A stretch of DNA of 64,000 bases from Diadema setosum (lineage: Eukaryota; Echinodermata; Echinoidea; Diadematoida; Diadematidae). Under the pieces are notes generated by a model that was not told the origin of the DNA, searched no databases, and worked only from the letters and a program-made list of their open reading frames with translations. A program made the translations under genes and the position numbers. Below are positions 10,171-22,354 of the stretch, one piece after another (position 1 is the first letter of the stretch; every line of letters begins with the position of its first letter). Where the stretch lies: the NCBI GenBank assembly GCA_033980235.1, contig CM067059.1:9741809-9805808 (forward strand), in the 5' to 3' direction.

Positions 10171-12938
10171 GGGCAATTCCACGGTAACTGACGTTACACG
10201 TAAGGATTTTCATGAAATTGTTTACCTTGTAGTTTTGTGAATGAAAGCACCTTGGGCTTGCAATTAGCATTGATGAATAAGTTCATGAGAATGAAGAAAT
10301 AGGTGGAAAGTTTTTCTCTCAAACTGCATTTCTTATCACATAGCAAGTGAAAATGTGTCGGTAACTGACGTTACGGAAAAAGGACATGGGAAATTATGGT
10401 GTAGGTGTAAATGGAAATATCTCATGTCCCTGACTTTGAGCCTTTATGTGTTTAATATGGCAATACACCTAGGTTCTTAGGAACAGGTGTGCAAAATAAT
10501 GTGCACTTTAGTTGTCTCCTTTTACCACCATGCCAATTTCAGTGAAGGCATGATGGTAACTGACGTTACGTAACTGACGTTACGCTTACATTTGCCATAG
10601 GGTTTACACATGCAAAATCTTGATTGGGAATAGCTATGTGATATTTCATAATTCTGACCATTCAGAATGATTTGGTTGATATGGAGTCATACCTTGGTTC
10701 ATCAGTCATAAATACACAATGAAATGAAACAGTAGTCCATTTTCTTTGTGTTCTATGAAAACTTAAAGGTAAACATGTCAGTAACTGACGTTACGTAACT
10801 GACGTTACACATACTTTGCCGTGGGGTTTACATAGAACTAATTTATTTAACAGGTTATTATACTGCTGCAATGTACCAGTGACAATCCCAGGCAACTACA
10901 GCAACAAATTAAAACAAAATCTAAAGACACAAATAATATTGGGTGGGCCCTTAGGGGGCACCCCCCCCCCATGCCATAGCACAGTTGGGCAAAAATAATG
11001 TAAATGCACAAGAGGATATTTCTTGACATTTGTCTGAAGATTTAATTTTTATTCAACATTTATGATTACACAGAGCCAGTAATAGATTAAGCAGTTCCAA
11101 GTATAAATATATTGACATGACTAAGGGCTTTTTTGTTTGTTTGTTTGTTTTTTGATGAACAGGAAAGTTTTTATCTACATAGAGTGCTCCACCCATAATA
11201 CCTTGCAGTACTACACAAAACATGAATATTTTTGTGCTTGAAAAAAATATCAAAATATCTTCCAGGTCATGGGGAAAAAAACATGTATCAACTCATAAAT
11301 ATGCATAAATATGTATGAAATCTATTGTGATATATTTCTCCTTCTTTTCTTTATTTTACTCCTGATGATCTCCATCATCAATTGATTTAAATGAAAAGTG
11401 TCGCACTTTTAATATTTCTCTGTGAAGAAGAAAAATAAATGCTTTTTTGGTCAAAAGAGCATTATTTTATTCCTAGCTTGAAGTAATTTAACTGTTTTTC
11501 TTTTCCTTTTCACTGATGTATCACGGCTTGCAGATACATTCGAGATACCAAGAAATCGGACTTTGTAACGAAAGAATACTAAAATCAATGTAAAAAACTC
11601 TTCCTGTTCATAATTATCATGTGTTGTATTACAAAATGTCCCTGCATGAATAGAATAAAGTAATCAACAAATACACACTGTATGAACAATTCTTTTAAAA
11701 ACCCTATAGAATCCTCTCTCACTTTGAGCAACATCAGTGTTAAGTTTCAAACAATAATGAGTACATGCCTTACGTACCATAATAGAAGATGAGCCATGTT
11801 AACTACACCACACATTTAAGTGCAAGAGAAGAAATATCTGTTTGTGCATTTGCCTTGAGGTAGAAACTTGACTAAGCTTCCTGAAAAAAAAAATGCCAGC
11901 AAAAGGAAACATTGGTGAAGATTGTTAAACTGTTGGTATACAGCTGTGCAGAAGTTTGTTTTTTGTTTTTATAGAAAATGTGGTTAACATGCAATCATGT
12001 CACTGATTAGGCCTACAAACTTTGGTAGCTTTATCATCCCGTAGGACTGGGAATGTACTAATTTGAGAGCATATACTGCATGTGGCAAACTAAACTTCCA
12101 GATAATTTAACCTTTAACTTGTGCTGAATCAAAAATCGAAAGCTCAAGCCGCCCCCCCCCCCAAAAAAAAAAGATAATTGTGGTAAATGAATGAATAAAT
12201 GAATTTAGAAATAAAATTAAATTAAAAAAATATTTGTGGACATACCATGGTAATGACATCATTTCTTATGAAAGGGATTGCTGCTCTTTGTTGTAAGTTG
12301 ACTTCCCAGATGTATTGAGATGGCCAAAAGTCAAAAAAATTGCCTCAGTTGTAATTAATGTCATGGTAACTGACGTTACATACTCGTGTATGACGTTTCG
12401 GTAACTGACGTTACACATTTTGTAGTGCTCATTTTGACTCTCTAGTATGCCAAGTATCCTTATTTCTGGTATCAAAATAAAGGCATGTGGGCATACATTA
12501 GAAATCCCAAGTTACATCATACAGCTCACTTCCTTTGATGAATAAACTTAAAAATTCCTTGTTTTTGGTAACTGACGTTACATCCATCATTACCAAAGTA
12601 ATTAACAGTTTTTATCAAATTCTTTAAAGCTACCAGCTTTTTTTTCTATCGTGTGGTAAAAGACTTCTCTGGTAACTGCATACATATGAAAGATTGTTGT
12701 TTAGAGTACTAATAAAGTGGATATACAGAGAGTAAGTTATGCGACAATACACTCTTTTCACCATTGAGTTATAGGCATATTTTGGCAGCCATTTTGAAAA
12801 TCAAAATGGCTGCTTTTATTGAAAAACATAATGATTCTTAAAACTTCAACTCAAGTACTGTCTGAAAATGTATGGTGTTTGAAACAAATATCATTTTGAA
12901 TTTTTGGCACCTGTGTCCTAGTTACCGTGGAATTGCCC
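10171..12938. mobile_element. 2.77-kb DNA transposon-like element with internal GTAACTGACGTTAC sites
   Basis: The two ends are perfect 19-bp inverted repeats, GGGCAATTCCACGGTAACT at 10171-10189 and its complement at 12920-12938. Both are flanked by the direct repeat ATAC (10167-10170, 12939-12942), which looks like a 4-bp target-site duplication. Nine exact copies of GTAACTGACGTTAC lie inside, at 10184, 10361, 10556, 10570, 10781, 10795, 12366, 12401 and 12568. They cluster toward the two ends, and two pairs are back to back. The left end itself overlaps the first copy. No open frame resembles a transposase, so the copy looks non-autonomous. I cannot assign a superfamily. The clustered near-palindromic site could be a subterminal transposase-binding motif (inference). 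Confidence 0.75.
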
Positions 12939-13272
12939 ATACCGGTATTTTGTGGTTGTCTATATGGCAACCATCTAATGGCACTTTGGGTTCTGGAAGC
13001 CACTGGTTATACGGCCAGCACTGCCGAGCATCCACAAACTTGTGTGGCCAGTGTGTGTACACACTTGCGCTTGGTGCAAGCAATGGCACATTGCATCCTG
13101 TGATCAGATCTTTATTACTTTAGATATCTTATACTTGAAAAATGGCATTATAATGGCATTATCAATACAAAAGTATGATCATGAGTTGTGTTCTACCAAT
13201 ATCCTCGTTTGGAATTGTAATCACGGTGGACTATTACACAGATACACATGCAGATAAAGTTATGATGCACTT

Positions 13273-13365
13273 TTAACCCGTTGAGGACGAGTCCCGAGTA
13301 TACTCGGGCAGGTGTCTATGGGAAATGCGTGTTGTAGCAAAATCAAACTGTCCTAAACGGGTTAA
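13273..13365. mobile_element. 93-bp TTAA-flanked element, family C (best preserved)
   Basis: TTAA flanks both ends. The left end reads CCCGTTGAGGACGAGT and the right end CTGTCCTAAACGGG, near-complementary. Just inside the left end is the perfect 16-bp palindrome CCCGAGTATACTCGGG (13293-13308). TTAA duplication plus CCC-starting ends is the hallmark of piggyBac-type transposition (established for that superfamily). Both ends match those of the 11.1-kb unit at 38726-49867. Confidence 0.8.
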
Positions 13366-14546
13366 AGGACAATATCACTTAAAAAGTTGTCCTTTTTATT
13401 CTGTACTAGTGTGTTAATACTTGTACATAATTTCCTGTTATTGACCTATTAGTTAATGTGATACATGTACAGCAATTTTCAACATTGTATCAAGGGTGTT
13501 GAATTTTTTTTTTCTTCAAGTATCATAGACTCTAATGTTTTTCTTCAATACCAACAAGTGATACACACACACTGAAAGTCACCTTTATTTCCTGATGATT
13601 TTATAGAGAAGACTTTCTGTTTTGTCGAGCTACGTACCACAATGACAGCTTACTGCACGCTACGTCTCGAGCATGTGCTCATTGTGCGTACGCACACCTC
13701 AAATACACACAGCTTGAACTCTCTCGTTCATTGGCCTTGTTTGCCCATTGATAATGCTTTGAAAAAAATTAAAAGCATCTGAAATTCAGTTATCAGAATC
13801 ACTACCAAAATTTAATCGTCTGTTCCTTGTGTCATTATCAACTTTTCCTGTAAGTTTCATCCAAATCCGTACCTAATTTTTTTAGTTACTTTGCAAAAAA
13901 ACAAATAAACAAACCTATGCAGGCAATAACATTTCCTCCTTGGCAGAGGTAGATATGAAAAGAGCAGCCTCATGATAAAGTCTTGTCATGATTCTGAAAT
14001 TCAAGAAACTTAATGACTCAGACTAAAAAGAATGACAAGTATTTCCCATATAAAATGTATTGTGACGTACTTTTATCCTTCTGTACGTTTTTGGAGGTTA
14101 ACGATGTTGCACTGCATCATGAAATGTTGTTTGGCCGGGAAGATTTTATGCTGCTCACACAAACACCATGTAAACAGCTGACAGAAAATAGTATCACAGA
14201 AGTCGTGGCAAGAATGTCGCGACAAGATAATCTGACAAAAACAAGGCGGTGACACAGTCTCTAGGGAGGAAATGGCACAAAGTTTGCCTCGCATGTAATG
14301 TGAAAAACTGGTACATCTGAATGTGACATCTCTCTGTGGCTACCCCACATACAAGACTGCGTCATGCAACATAATCTATTGCTATTCCTGACAAACTGCT
14401 GTTGTTGACACTTCTACCAATAAAATGTCGAAAGCATCATGTTATGTACTTGGCACAGTCCCTAGAGAAGCCACCACTTCAGAATGGAGTCAACCTGTTG
14501 CCTAAATATCAAATGATACAAACGAAACACCCATACAAAAATGCGT
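13366..14546. other. Non-coding sequence with probable repeat fragment
   Basis: The stretch near 13745-13940 has the look of a dispersed repeat: a GTAAGTTTCATCCAAATCCGTACC block, an AAACAAATAAACAAAC run and a terminal TTGGCAGAGGTAG, similar in style to the repeat at 16124-17594. No second copy is in the window to prove it. No gene was recognised. Confidence 0.3.
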
Positions 14547-14550
14547 GCAC

Positions 14551-14590
<40 letters not shown>

Positions 14591-14600
14591 ACACACACAA
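14547..14600. repeat. (CA)n microsatellite
   Basis: About 50 bp of CA dinucleotide with occasional G substitutions. Confidence 0.95.
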
Positions 14601-15268
14601 AAACATTTTCAACTATACAGGTGACATCAAAATCTTATCATAAGTTCCTTGGTACAAATATCTCATGACAAAAGCATCTCTAGCTTACTTATCAAAAATG
14701 TTCTTTCACTTTCCTGATTCTGTATCTGACACTATGAACTAAGTGCTTGAAAATATGAATGAAGAAAAACACTCTACAAAGAGTTGCTTTAAAGACTGTC
14801 AAATCAGATAAAAAGTTAATTTCGAGAAATATATATTCAAGACATACACGAAAAACCAGAATTGCTCTCACATTTCTTTTAAATGTTGCATACCTGTACT
14901 TGACACATTTTCTCGAGCTATCAGTATCCAAAACTTGTGCCCCCCAAAAAAGTGTAAATGTCTCCTCGTACTATAACATCAGAACAACAGATTCAATGGA
15001 ACATAGAGCTGTCTGCAAGACTGATCAATTCGTTGGATTATAGTGAGTTGCTCACTGGCACACTGCATAGTCCCATGCGTGATTATGTGTGTTGGTTACT
15101 ATAGTGCAAATGATTCACTGGGTCAGTTAGACCATGATTTGGTTGTGCTTGCGTATTACGTAGATACCAAAGGTAAGCTGCGCCCTGAGTTTACTTCTCT
15201 ATTTTTGTTATAAGTAGTGCAGACTCATCGCCGGCAAATAGGGTAGGCCTACATGCATGTTATCACCA

Positions 15269-15400
15269 TACTTGCCAACATTTTCATTTGAGAAAGCGGT
15301 AGAATCCAGGATGCCTATGCGAGCAGCGCTAGCTTGAATGCTAATGAAATCTTTCAAAAGCGGTAGTCTACCGCCAAATGCGGTAGAGTTGGCAAGTGTG
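15269..15400. mobile_element. 132-bp hAT-like MITE with 8-bp target duplication
   Basis: The ends are inverted (ACTTGCCAAC at 15270-15279, GTTGGCAAGT at 15388-15397). The direct repeat TATCACCA occurs on both sides (15261-15268 and 15401-15408). An 8-bp duplication is characteristic of the hAT superfamily (established knowledge). The interior has a GCGGTAGTCTACCGC hairpin. There is no coding capacity. Confidence 0.8.
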
Positions 15401-15408
15401 TATCACCA

Positions 15409-16123
15409 AGGAAACTAAAGAGGAAAAACATGGTTACACAGTCAAGACCATGGCATGTTGTAAAAGGAAGGAAGAAATAACTGAAAGTACTGTGTGTTAA
15501 AAAAAAATAATAATAAGTAAAAAGAGAGAGATCAAGAAGACAGAAGTGTGGAGGATGTTACTCTATGCACAAATGACAACAGATGTTGAGCGCTAGAGGA
15601 TTAGGTGCATTGTAATATCATGGCACCCTTTCTTGAAGGGCTTTACAACAATCACAGCTGATGGTAATTGCAGTTACCATGGCAACAGAAAGACAAAAGA
15701 GAGAAAAGAGAGAGAACTGGCAGCAGTTGCTACGATAATTGCAATTATTTCAACTTACAAGAATTGCTAATACATCTGCGAACTAAAGGGTAAACATATT
15801 ATGAATAACGTAATGAATTTTACAGCCATCATTAGGTGTATTCCATGGAAGGGAGGGGGGTTAATAAAGCTTTTATATCACTTTATCAAGTCAAAGTAGC
15901 ATCATTTCCTGTGATAACAAATTATTACAATGAAAAATGTACACAACAATTAATGTACATAACCTATGTGTATATCAAAAAAGCCAAATACTATACTTGG
16001 CATAATTGCTGCACAATCTATATGCTAAATGTCATTGATAATCTATTTACAAATCATCAGAACTGAATAGTGTCATTGGGGATATGTATGCCAAAGTTCA
16101 AGTCAAATCACTAAAAAAAAACT
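15409..16123. other. Non-coding sequence
   Basis: Only short A-rich and AGAGAG runs (15510-15540, 15688-15715) are seen. No gene or element was recognised. Confidence 0.4.
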
Positions 16124-17594
16124 GAACTAGAAATGTCGCTTTGGCGACTGGTATGCCTCCGCCATAATACATGATTTTCCCAATAGGTCTAGATAGTACA
16201 TGTGGACAATGTGTGACTACATTTTCACAAAATTGGCAAAATATTGAAATAACAAATTTCTCACAAATGTGTTGAATGTTCACCTTCCTTGACCTAGATT
16301 TAATTGGATGAATAGGAGAGCATGTATCTAGGGATTTAAGGACTTTAACTTGACTTTGACCCATTCATACCTTTAGGCATTGAGTAATTTTCAAGGTACA
16401 GGTGTGGAGAATTGGTGTGAATTTCTGAATTGAATAGCAAATTGTTACCATTTTCATCTGGCCCTTGACCCTAAAATTCATAAGATAATCACTTTCAGGT
16501 AAAACATGCATAGTATGTACTAAGTTTCAAGATAACTTGAGCCACTTCCGAGATATGGAGGAAAAAGTTAGTTCAGCACTTTCACTTGATCTTTGACCTT
16601 TTGACCTTTGAGGCAAAAAAAAGAAGAAAAAAAAAAACTTTCCATAGAATTTCTATTAGGTTACACATGCAAACACCAAGTGCAAAAAAAAAAATATAAC
16701 CCTGCTGGCATTGCATAAATATGAGGGAAATAGTAAAATTTTGAAGTGTTGCACTTGACCTTTGACCCCTGACCTTTGACCCCATGAACCATACATTCTC
16801 TAGATACAATCAATTCCAGTCAGTACATGTATATACTATGTTCCATGAAGATACCTTGAACAATTTTCCAAGGTACGGAGAAAAAAAAGAAGTTTTAATA
16901 TTTTTACTTGACCTTTTGACCTTTGACCTTTGACCTCATGACCTAAACTTTCACCAGAGAATCTTCATTGGGTAATACATGTATACACTAAGTTTCAAGA
17001 AAATATCTTGAGGCATTCAATAGATATGGGGGAAATAGTGATATTTTATGTATTTGACCCTGACCTTTTGACCTTTGACCTTTGACCTCATGACCCAAAC
17101 CTTCACCAGAGAATCTTCATTGGGTAATACATGTATACACTAAGTTTCAAGAAAATATCTTCAGGCATTCCATAGATATGGTGGAAATAGTGAAATTTTA
17201 TGTATTTGACCCTGACCTTTTGACCTTTGACCTTTGACCTCATGACCCAAACTTTCACCAGAGAATCTTAATTGGGTAATACATGTATACACTAGGTTTC
17301 AAGAAAATTTCTTCAGGCATTCAATAGATGTGGTGGAAATAGTGAAATTTTATGTATTTGACCTTGACCTTTTGACCTTTGACCTTGAGCATTTGCACCC
17401 AAAAGTTGATAGGCACAACTTCACCCCCTAATACACATACATGCCAAGTTTCATTAGGATACCTCAACAGGTTTTGATAGTTACCTTGTCCACAAAATTC
17501 ATTACGGACGGACGGAAGGACGGACGGACGGACGGACGGACGGACAACCCGAAAACATAATGCCTCCGGCACCACTTCGTGGCGGAGGCATAAA
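16124..17594. repeat. Composite repeat with TGACCT arrays and cctccgcc/ggcggagg ends
   Basis: The ends carry inverted TATGCCTCCGCC (16151-16162) and GGCGGAGGCATA (17581-17592). The interior is built of diverged tandem units of about 150 bp; the best three have CATGACC blocks near 16937, 17088 and 17240. Each unit ends in a run of TGACCT half-sites spaced by one base, for example TGACCTTTGACCTTTGACC. Near the right end is a pure (GGAC)n run at about 17513-17546. The repeat is non-coding; the minus-strand frame across the GGAC run is an artefact of the repeat. Confidence 0.75.
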
Positions 17595-17725
17595 AAGTAG
17601 TTTGATTCACAAAATTTGCAACAGACTGACCACCTGACTGATTGATCACATGCTGACTGTATCCCCTTCAAACTTTATCGGGCATGGAACACAAAATTTC
17701 TTGCCCAAATGAGCATTCGGGGCAA

Positions 17726-17824
17726 TTAAACCCATTGAATAAGAGTCCAGAACATACTCAGGCAGGTACGTGTCTCTGGGGAAATGGGTGTTAGAGCAGA
17801 ATCAGCTCATTCTCAATGGATTAA
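17726..17824. mobile_element. TTAA-flanked short element, family C (diverged)
   Basis: TTAA stands at both ends (17726-17729, 17821-17824), with ACCCATTGAATAAGAGTCC at left and CATTCTCAATGGA at right. The interior follows family C order (AACATACTCAGGCAGGT, GGGGAAATG, TTAGAGCA). The internal palindrome has decayed. Confidence 0.7.
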
Positions 17825-17855
17825 TGATGCCATCTTGCAAGTTTTTTATCAACAA

Positions 17856-18535
17856 GTCGTCACCGGTCACACGAACCGACGAATCCATCAGGTTTGCGTA
17901 AGAATGACAATTCGAGAAAATCGCGTTTGAAGTTAACCCATTTTTGACTTATGGTTGCTACACTTTTATGTCTATAATTTCCAATTATTTTTGTAGTACA
18001 TCAGACTTCAATTCTTGCTCTTACTTGTGAAGTTTTTATCGAATTGTATTGTTAACAAATAAGCGGGAAATCGTCAAAGAGCTGCATGCATGTATTTTCG
18101 GTCTGCAAAGAACGTTGTCATTTTCCATGTGTGTCCATATGTACATTGAGCGTTGTCATTGTCAACGCATGTATTACATAGTACGCGCACTGTGCGCGCG
18201 GTCAATGAACTGTTGAATCTCAAAAACTACACGCAAGTCAATGCGCACTGATTCGTCGGTTCGGTGACCGCGCGTACTAGTACGCGCGGTCACCGAACCG
18301 TCGAATCACCTGATTGTTTCACACACGCATCTATGGGGAAAACTAATAATTTTTACAAATGGAATTACATACTTCTACAAAAGTGATAACTACGTAAAAA
18401 ATTACACCGAAATACACACTGAAAATTTCAGAATATGTAGTATGGAATGTCTACTATCGAAATGATTGAAAATCTCAAAATCGAAAATTTGACCCAAAAT
18501 TGAGTGATTCGTCGGTTCGTGTGACTGGCGACGAA
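17856..18535. mobile_element. Fold-back element with a 59-bp central palindrome
   Basis: Outer inverted repeats of about 30 bp (GTCACACGAACCGACGAATC at left, GATTCGTCGGTTCGTGTGAC at right) bound about 680 bp. Near the middle, 18250-18308 is an almost perfect palindrome built on GGTTCGGTGACCGCGCG, with one mismatch and a CTAG centre. The same ACCG/CGGT words appear in the termini and the core, so the whole unit can fold on itself. It has no coding capacity. Confidence 0.75.
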
Positions 18536-19317
18536 GTGAACCATTTTTATTACTTGCCCAACTCTGAGCTTCGACTGCCCTGAGAAAATGGGCTTGTGGG
18601 TTAGTAGTACCCTGAGAGGGTAAAACCCATCAAGTCCTGGGGGAATATGGTTGTAGGAATTATCACTTTGTCATCATTGAATCTGACAACTCTGAATTTC
18701 AATGTATATTTAAAATTGGGAGAAATAAATTGAGTAAAATGAATGTAAAATGACTAAATCTATAAATTAAATATGCATAACATTAATTTCTTTTTTCTTT
18801 CTTTAAATGTCAGTTTGAGACAGAAACATCCTCTACAATACTCAGTCTTATAATTCTTCAACCAAAATATACATTTTATAGTCTGTATGAATGGCAAAAC
18901 TAGGGCTCAAATGATGGAAAACTACTTATTTTCTTGTATGAACACCAACAATGAATGATGAAAACTGTATTGAAATGATAGTTTTCATGAAACCACATAA
19001 TGTGATTTCTTGGACTTAATGGGTAACTACTGGACTTAAAAACTTCTGTATTATTAGCACAAGGCCTCACAGTTTTCAAAGTAAAATTAATTAAAGTCCA
19101 TGCGATAAATGTACAACTCAAAGATTAGTGCTTCAAACTATATTGCTCCATTCTGATCACTACCTTTAATTTGTGACTAGTATCAGACACCGCAAGGTCT
19201 GCTATCGATCGTTGGTTGCATGGTCCTGTCCAAAATCTATGAGGCTCGCAGGTTAAAAGAATATAGTCTGATATTTGGATACTGTCTAGCCCTTCTATTT
19301 GATAGTACTTAATTGAG
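18536..19317. other. Non-coding sequence
   Basis: No gene, RNA or repeat family was recognised here. Confidence 0.4.
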
Positions 19318-19578
19318 TCATGCCACCACCACTCCAAATAAGTTTTGGATTTGAAAATAACTATCAGTCATGACTGGTATTTCAGATTTTTGGGGACTAC
19401 TCTGCAACAAGTTCTGAAAGTGGTTGCTCACTGAAATAAACCTCTGGAAGAGAGACATACACTTTTCATGCTTCAGCTTATTTATATCTAATTGATCAAG
19501 GTTGAGAATAAAGTTTAAGAATTGACTCCTTTGGGGAAAGAGTGAGAGAATGTGTTTAAAAAGATTAGGAACTTGATT
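19318..19578 (-). CDS. Possible terminal exon of unknown gene
   Basis: On the minus strand, a good acceptor (ATGAACTTTGCAG|AATC) opens an 86-codon frame to a TGA at 19318-19320. The translation is leucine- and phenylalanine-rich and looks helical, including VPNLFKHILSLFPQRSQF and CMSLFQRFISVSNHFQNLL, with no low-complexity tract. I do not recognise a family. A chance open frame cannot be excluded, since A+T-rich DNA often stays open for this length in one frame. The nearest other minus-strand exon candidate is at 29674-29811. Confidence 0.25.
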   Translation of the reverse strand, partial: NQVPNLFKHILSLFPQRSQFLNFILNLDQLDINKLKHEKCMSLFQRFISVSNHFQNLLQSSPQKSEIPVMTDSYFQIQNLFGVVVA

Positions 19579-21438
19579 CTGCAAAGTTCATACTGAGACA
19601 TAATAGGTAAATAATGATTCAACCAAAACGGCATGAATCAACATTAATGCATGGTGTAATTTAAGAGTTACACATGTCATTCATTGCGATGTCAACCAAG
19701 CAAATATGTACTCAGAATCAACATACCACTTTCCAACTGCTTTCGCCGTTCGCACGCCCGCCGCGACATTGCGATATATATTCCAAAAGAGTTGGCTGGG
19801 ATTCCACAGAAAACACTGCACCTGGTCAGAATGCTACCGCTGTGCACCCGCAGCACACTGGCTCTGTTTGCAGCGACTTCTGGTCTCTCTCGGCAAACCA
19901 AAAGGGGAAGTCAGCGGATCATCAGGATTTGCATACAAAGATAACCTGGGCAAACTTTCCCAAAGAAAAAAACACACACACCAGCTGTGCAGTAATCATA
20001 AAATCATTCCAGATATTAACGGATGTGCTTTACCAGTGGCAGCAACACCTGAGAGGAACATGTGTACGGTACCACAATGGTGTAAATACGAAAATACAGT
20101 TCTGCCGCTGCAAAAGCAGAATAACTTTCACAATTCTGTGGTAAAATACTGTCAAATGCATTGAATGTACAATGCCACATCCTTGCTGGGTCACCATAGC
20201 AGCCTTGTAACTTGAGCAAGATCAAAGTCATACATGTTCCTGATGTAATTTCCTTTCCCTATTGGCAAAACAGATAAACAACACCCAAGTTGGTAGATTA
20301 CACACATGGCAAGAGCATTACAACACACACCGGCTTTTTCTTCGAAATAGCACATTCTCCCAAATCTGCACAATAAGATGATTTTTTTTTTTAAATTTGT
20401 TATCACATTCAGACAAATTCATAAATGAAGATCACAGAAATTGAATTTGGCAACCAAGAAAATAGTTCTAATATCCCACATTGCATCATACAGTTCAAAC
20501 AAAGGAAAAAGGTCTACAAAAGACTCATTAGGAAATGTATATTATATACACAAAAAGAAAAAACCTCCTTATGCTTCAAAACTTCTGTGAAATTGGGTAT
20601 GAACTAGTCTTTATAAGAAAATTACATCAGTATGCTAAGTGGATCAATCAAGCAGTCAGTTCAACAAAGCAAAACAAATTAATGATAAAATTCTGGAGTA
20701 ATAGGTGTATCTCAACAAAATAGATTTATACCAAGCTTAACTCTACCTACCAAGATTGATTTTCTTTCCTTTCCAGACCAAAAACAAGAGGTATGGAAAC
20801 ACAGAAAACCACACAAAACTGTTTACGTCATGGGAATACATCAGAGTAATATATGTTCTAGGGAAGATACTTGTAGTACCTCAGAGCACACTCAGATTGT
20901 AGATGTGTAAGAGATTTCAACAGACAAGAATGCATGGAGTAAAAAAAAAAAAAAAAAAAGAGAAAGTGCACAGACCATATTGCTTCCTTTTTCTTTCTCT
21001 CTCTCTTCCTGTAATGACTATTTCTGATTTTACTTACTTTGTAGCAGCCAACGGGAACATTTCAAATTGCATTTGATACAGCCTAGAGTAATTTGGAGGC
21101 ATACAATTTGAAAAATACTCACACTTCAACAAAAAAATAGGAAACTGCTTAGAACTGATATCACAGTGACTTTAGAAAATACAATCAATCAATTGGAACT
21201 GCAGCTTGATGATCTGTGATAAAACTTTTTTTTTTTAAATGATTCGTTCCATTTTGTTCATTTAAACTTAATTTCTCAGCTCAGCATTACACTTCAAGTT
21301 TAAAAAAAAAAAAACAGTTTATAAATTTAACAATCCCAATGTGACATGTCAGTCATGTCAAACAATGTAATCCATAAGAATTCTAGTATCAAAAACAAAA
21401 GGATATATTATATATTCCATGCATAATCACATCAGAAT
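19579..21438. other. Non-coding sequence with a G+C-richer ORF patch
   Basis: Between about 19690 and 20165 two plus-strand frames of about 150 codons overlap in a patch of higher G+C. Neither translation resembles a known protein. Poly-A (20941-20959) and poly-T runs follow. No gene was recognised. Confidence 0.35.
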
Positions 21439-21817
21439 TTAAAGGTCCTGTTTACCTTTGGGAGCAGCGATTTAAATTTTTTTCCAAGATATCACATTTG
21501 ATGAATATATGTGTAGGTCTGTTGTATCACAAAACATCCTACCATGAAGATTTCTTCTTTTTTTGTTGAAACAAAGCCTAAAATATAATATCCGTATTTT
21601 TCTCATCAAACCGTAACTGTAGACGGTTTAGTCTGGAAACATTTTTATTATACTAACTATTGTTCGCATTTTGTGTATTTAACAATACTTAACATCGATT
21701 ATACGGATTCAAATTTTTACAGTGGTTGTTTCTAACCCAAACTCACATTTTAGAATTATTTTAAAGCACTAATGCTGGGTTTTTGTTTCTTCTGCAAATG
21801 ATAAATTATGCCTTTAA
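21439..21817. mobile_element. TTAA-flanked short element, family D, copy 1
   Basis: TTAA lies at both ends, with AGGTCCTGTTTACC at left and AAATTATGCC then TTTAA at right. The copy at 37262-37576 is the same family in opposite orientation; it shares GGGAGCAG, GATATCACATTTGATG, a CTGTAGACGGTTTAGTC-type block and the end sequence. There is no open frame of note. Confidence 0.75.
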
Positions 21818-22354
21818 CCAGTCAGGCACAAATGACCATTTCAGGAATTGTAACAGAAGAGCTAAAACTTGGAAGACATTGAACTGAGGGCCAAAACTTG
21901 ATTTAAGATTACTTTGCCAGCTGACAGAGCCGGAGCCCCACGGCCCAAAACAGCAATCGGCAAAGCTTTCACGACGTGCATTCTATCCTCGCTGCAGCCG
22001 ACCAAAAGTCTAAGTCCTGCGACTAGCCCCTGCTAATTGATTGATCTCCACCGACACTTCCTGGCCAGGGTTTAAATCTCCCTCGGCTGTGCATCTCACT
22101 TTTAACCAGAAGCGGTGCTTGCCAGCACCAGGAACGTTTCTCCTTGGCTCAGCTCCAGGAGCTACTGAGAGATAAATGTCACTCCTTGATCTATTTTTCG
22201 AGTTGACTTTGATAAATAGAGTATTAAAAAAGACACTTAAATATGATATATGCAAAAATGTCACGTGTCTTCATAAATTAGCGATATTGGACCTGAGTTC
22301 GCACATAGATTGGATCAGACAGATGAGATAATTGCCTCACTGCATCCTAAAGTA

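Noticed and set aside
10184..12581. Regularly repeated GTAACTGACGTTAC as a CRISPR-like array
   Set aside because: Spacing is irregular (14 bp to 1.6 kb), the repeat is only 14 bp, and the genome is eukaryotic. It is part of a transposon-like element.
19674..20164. Overlapping ORFs of 156 and 152 codons
   Set aside because: Two overlapping frames are open at once in a patch of higher G+C, and neither has a recognisable domain. Not called as a gene.
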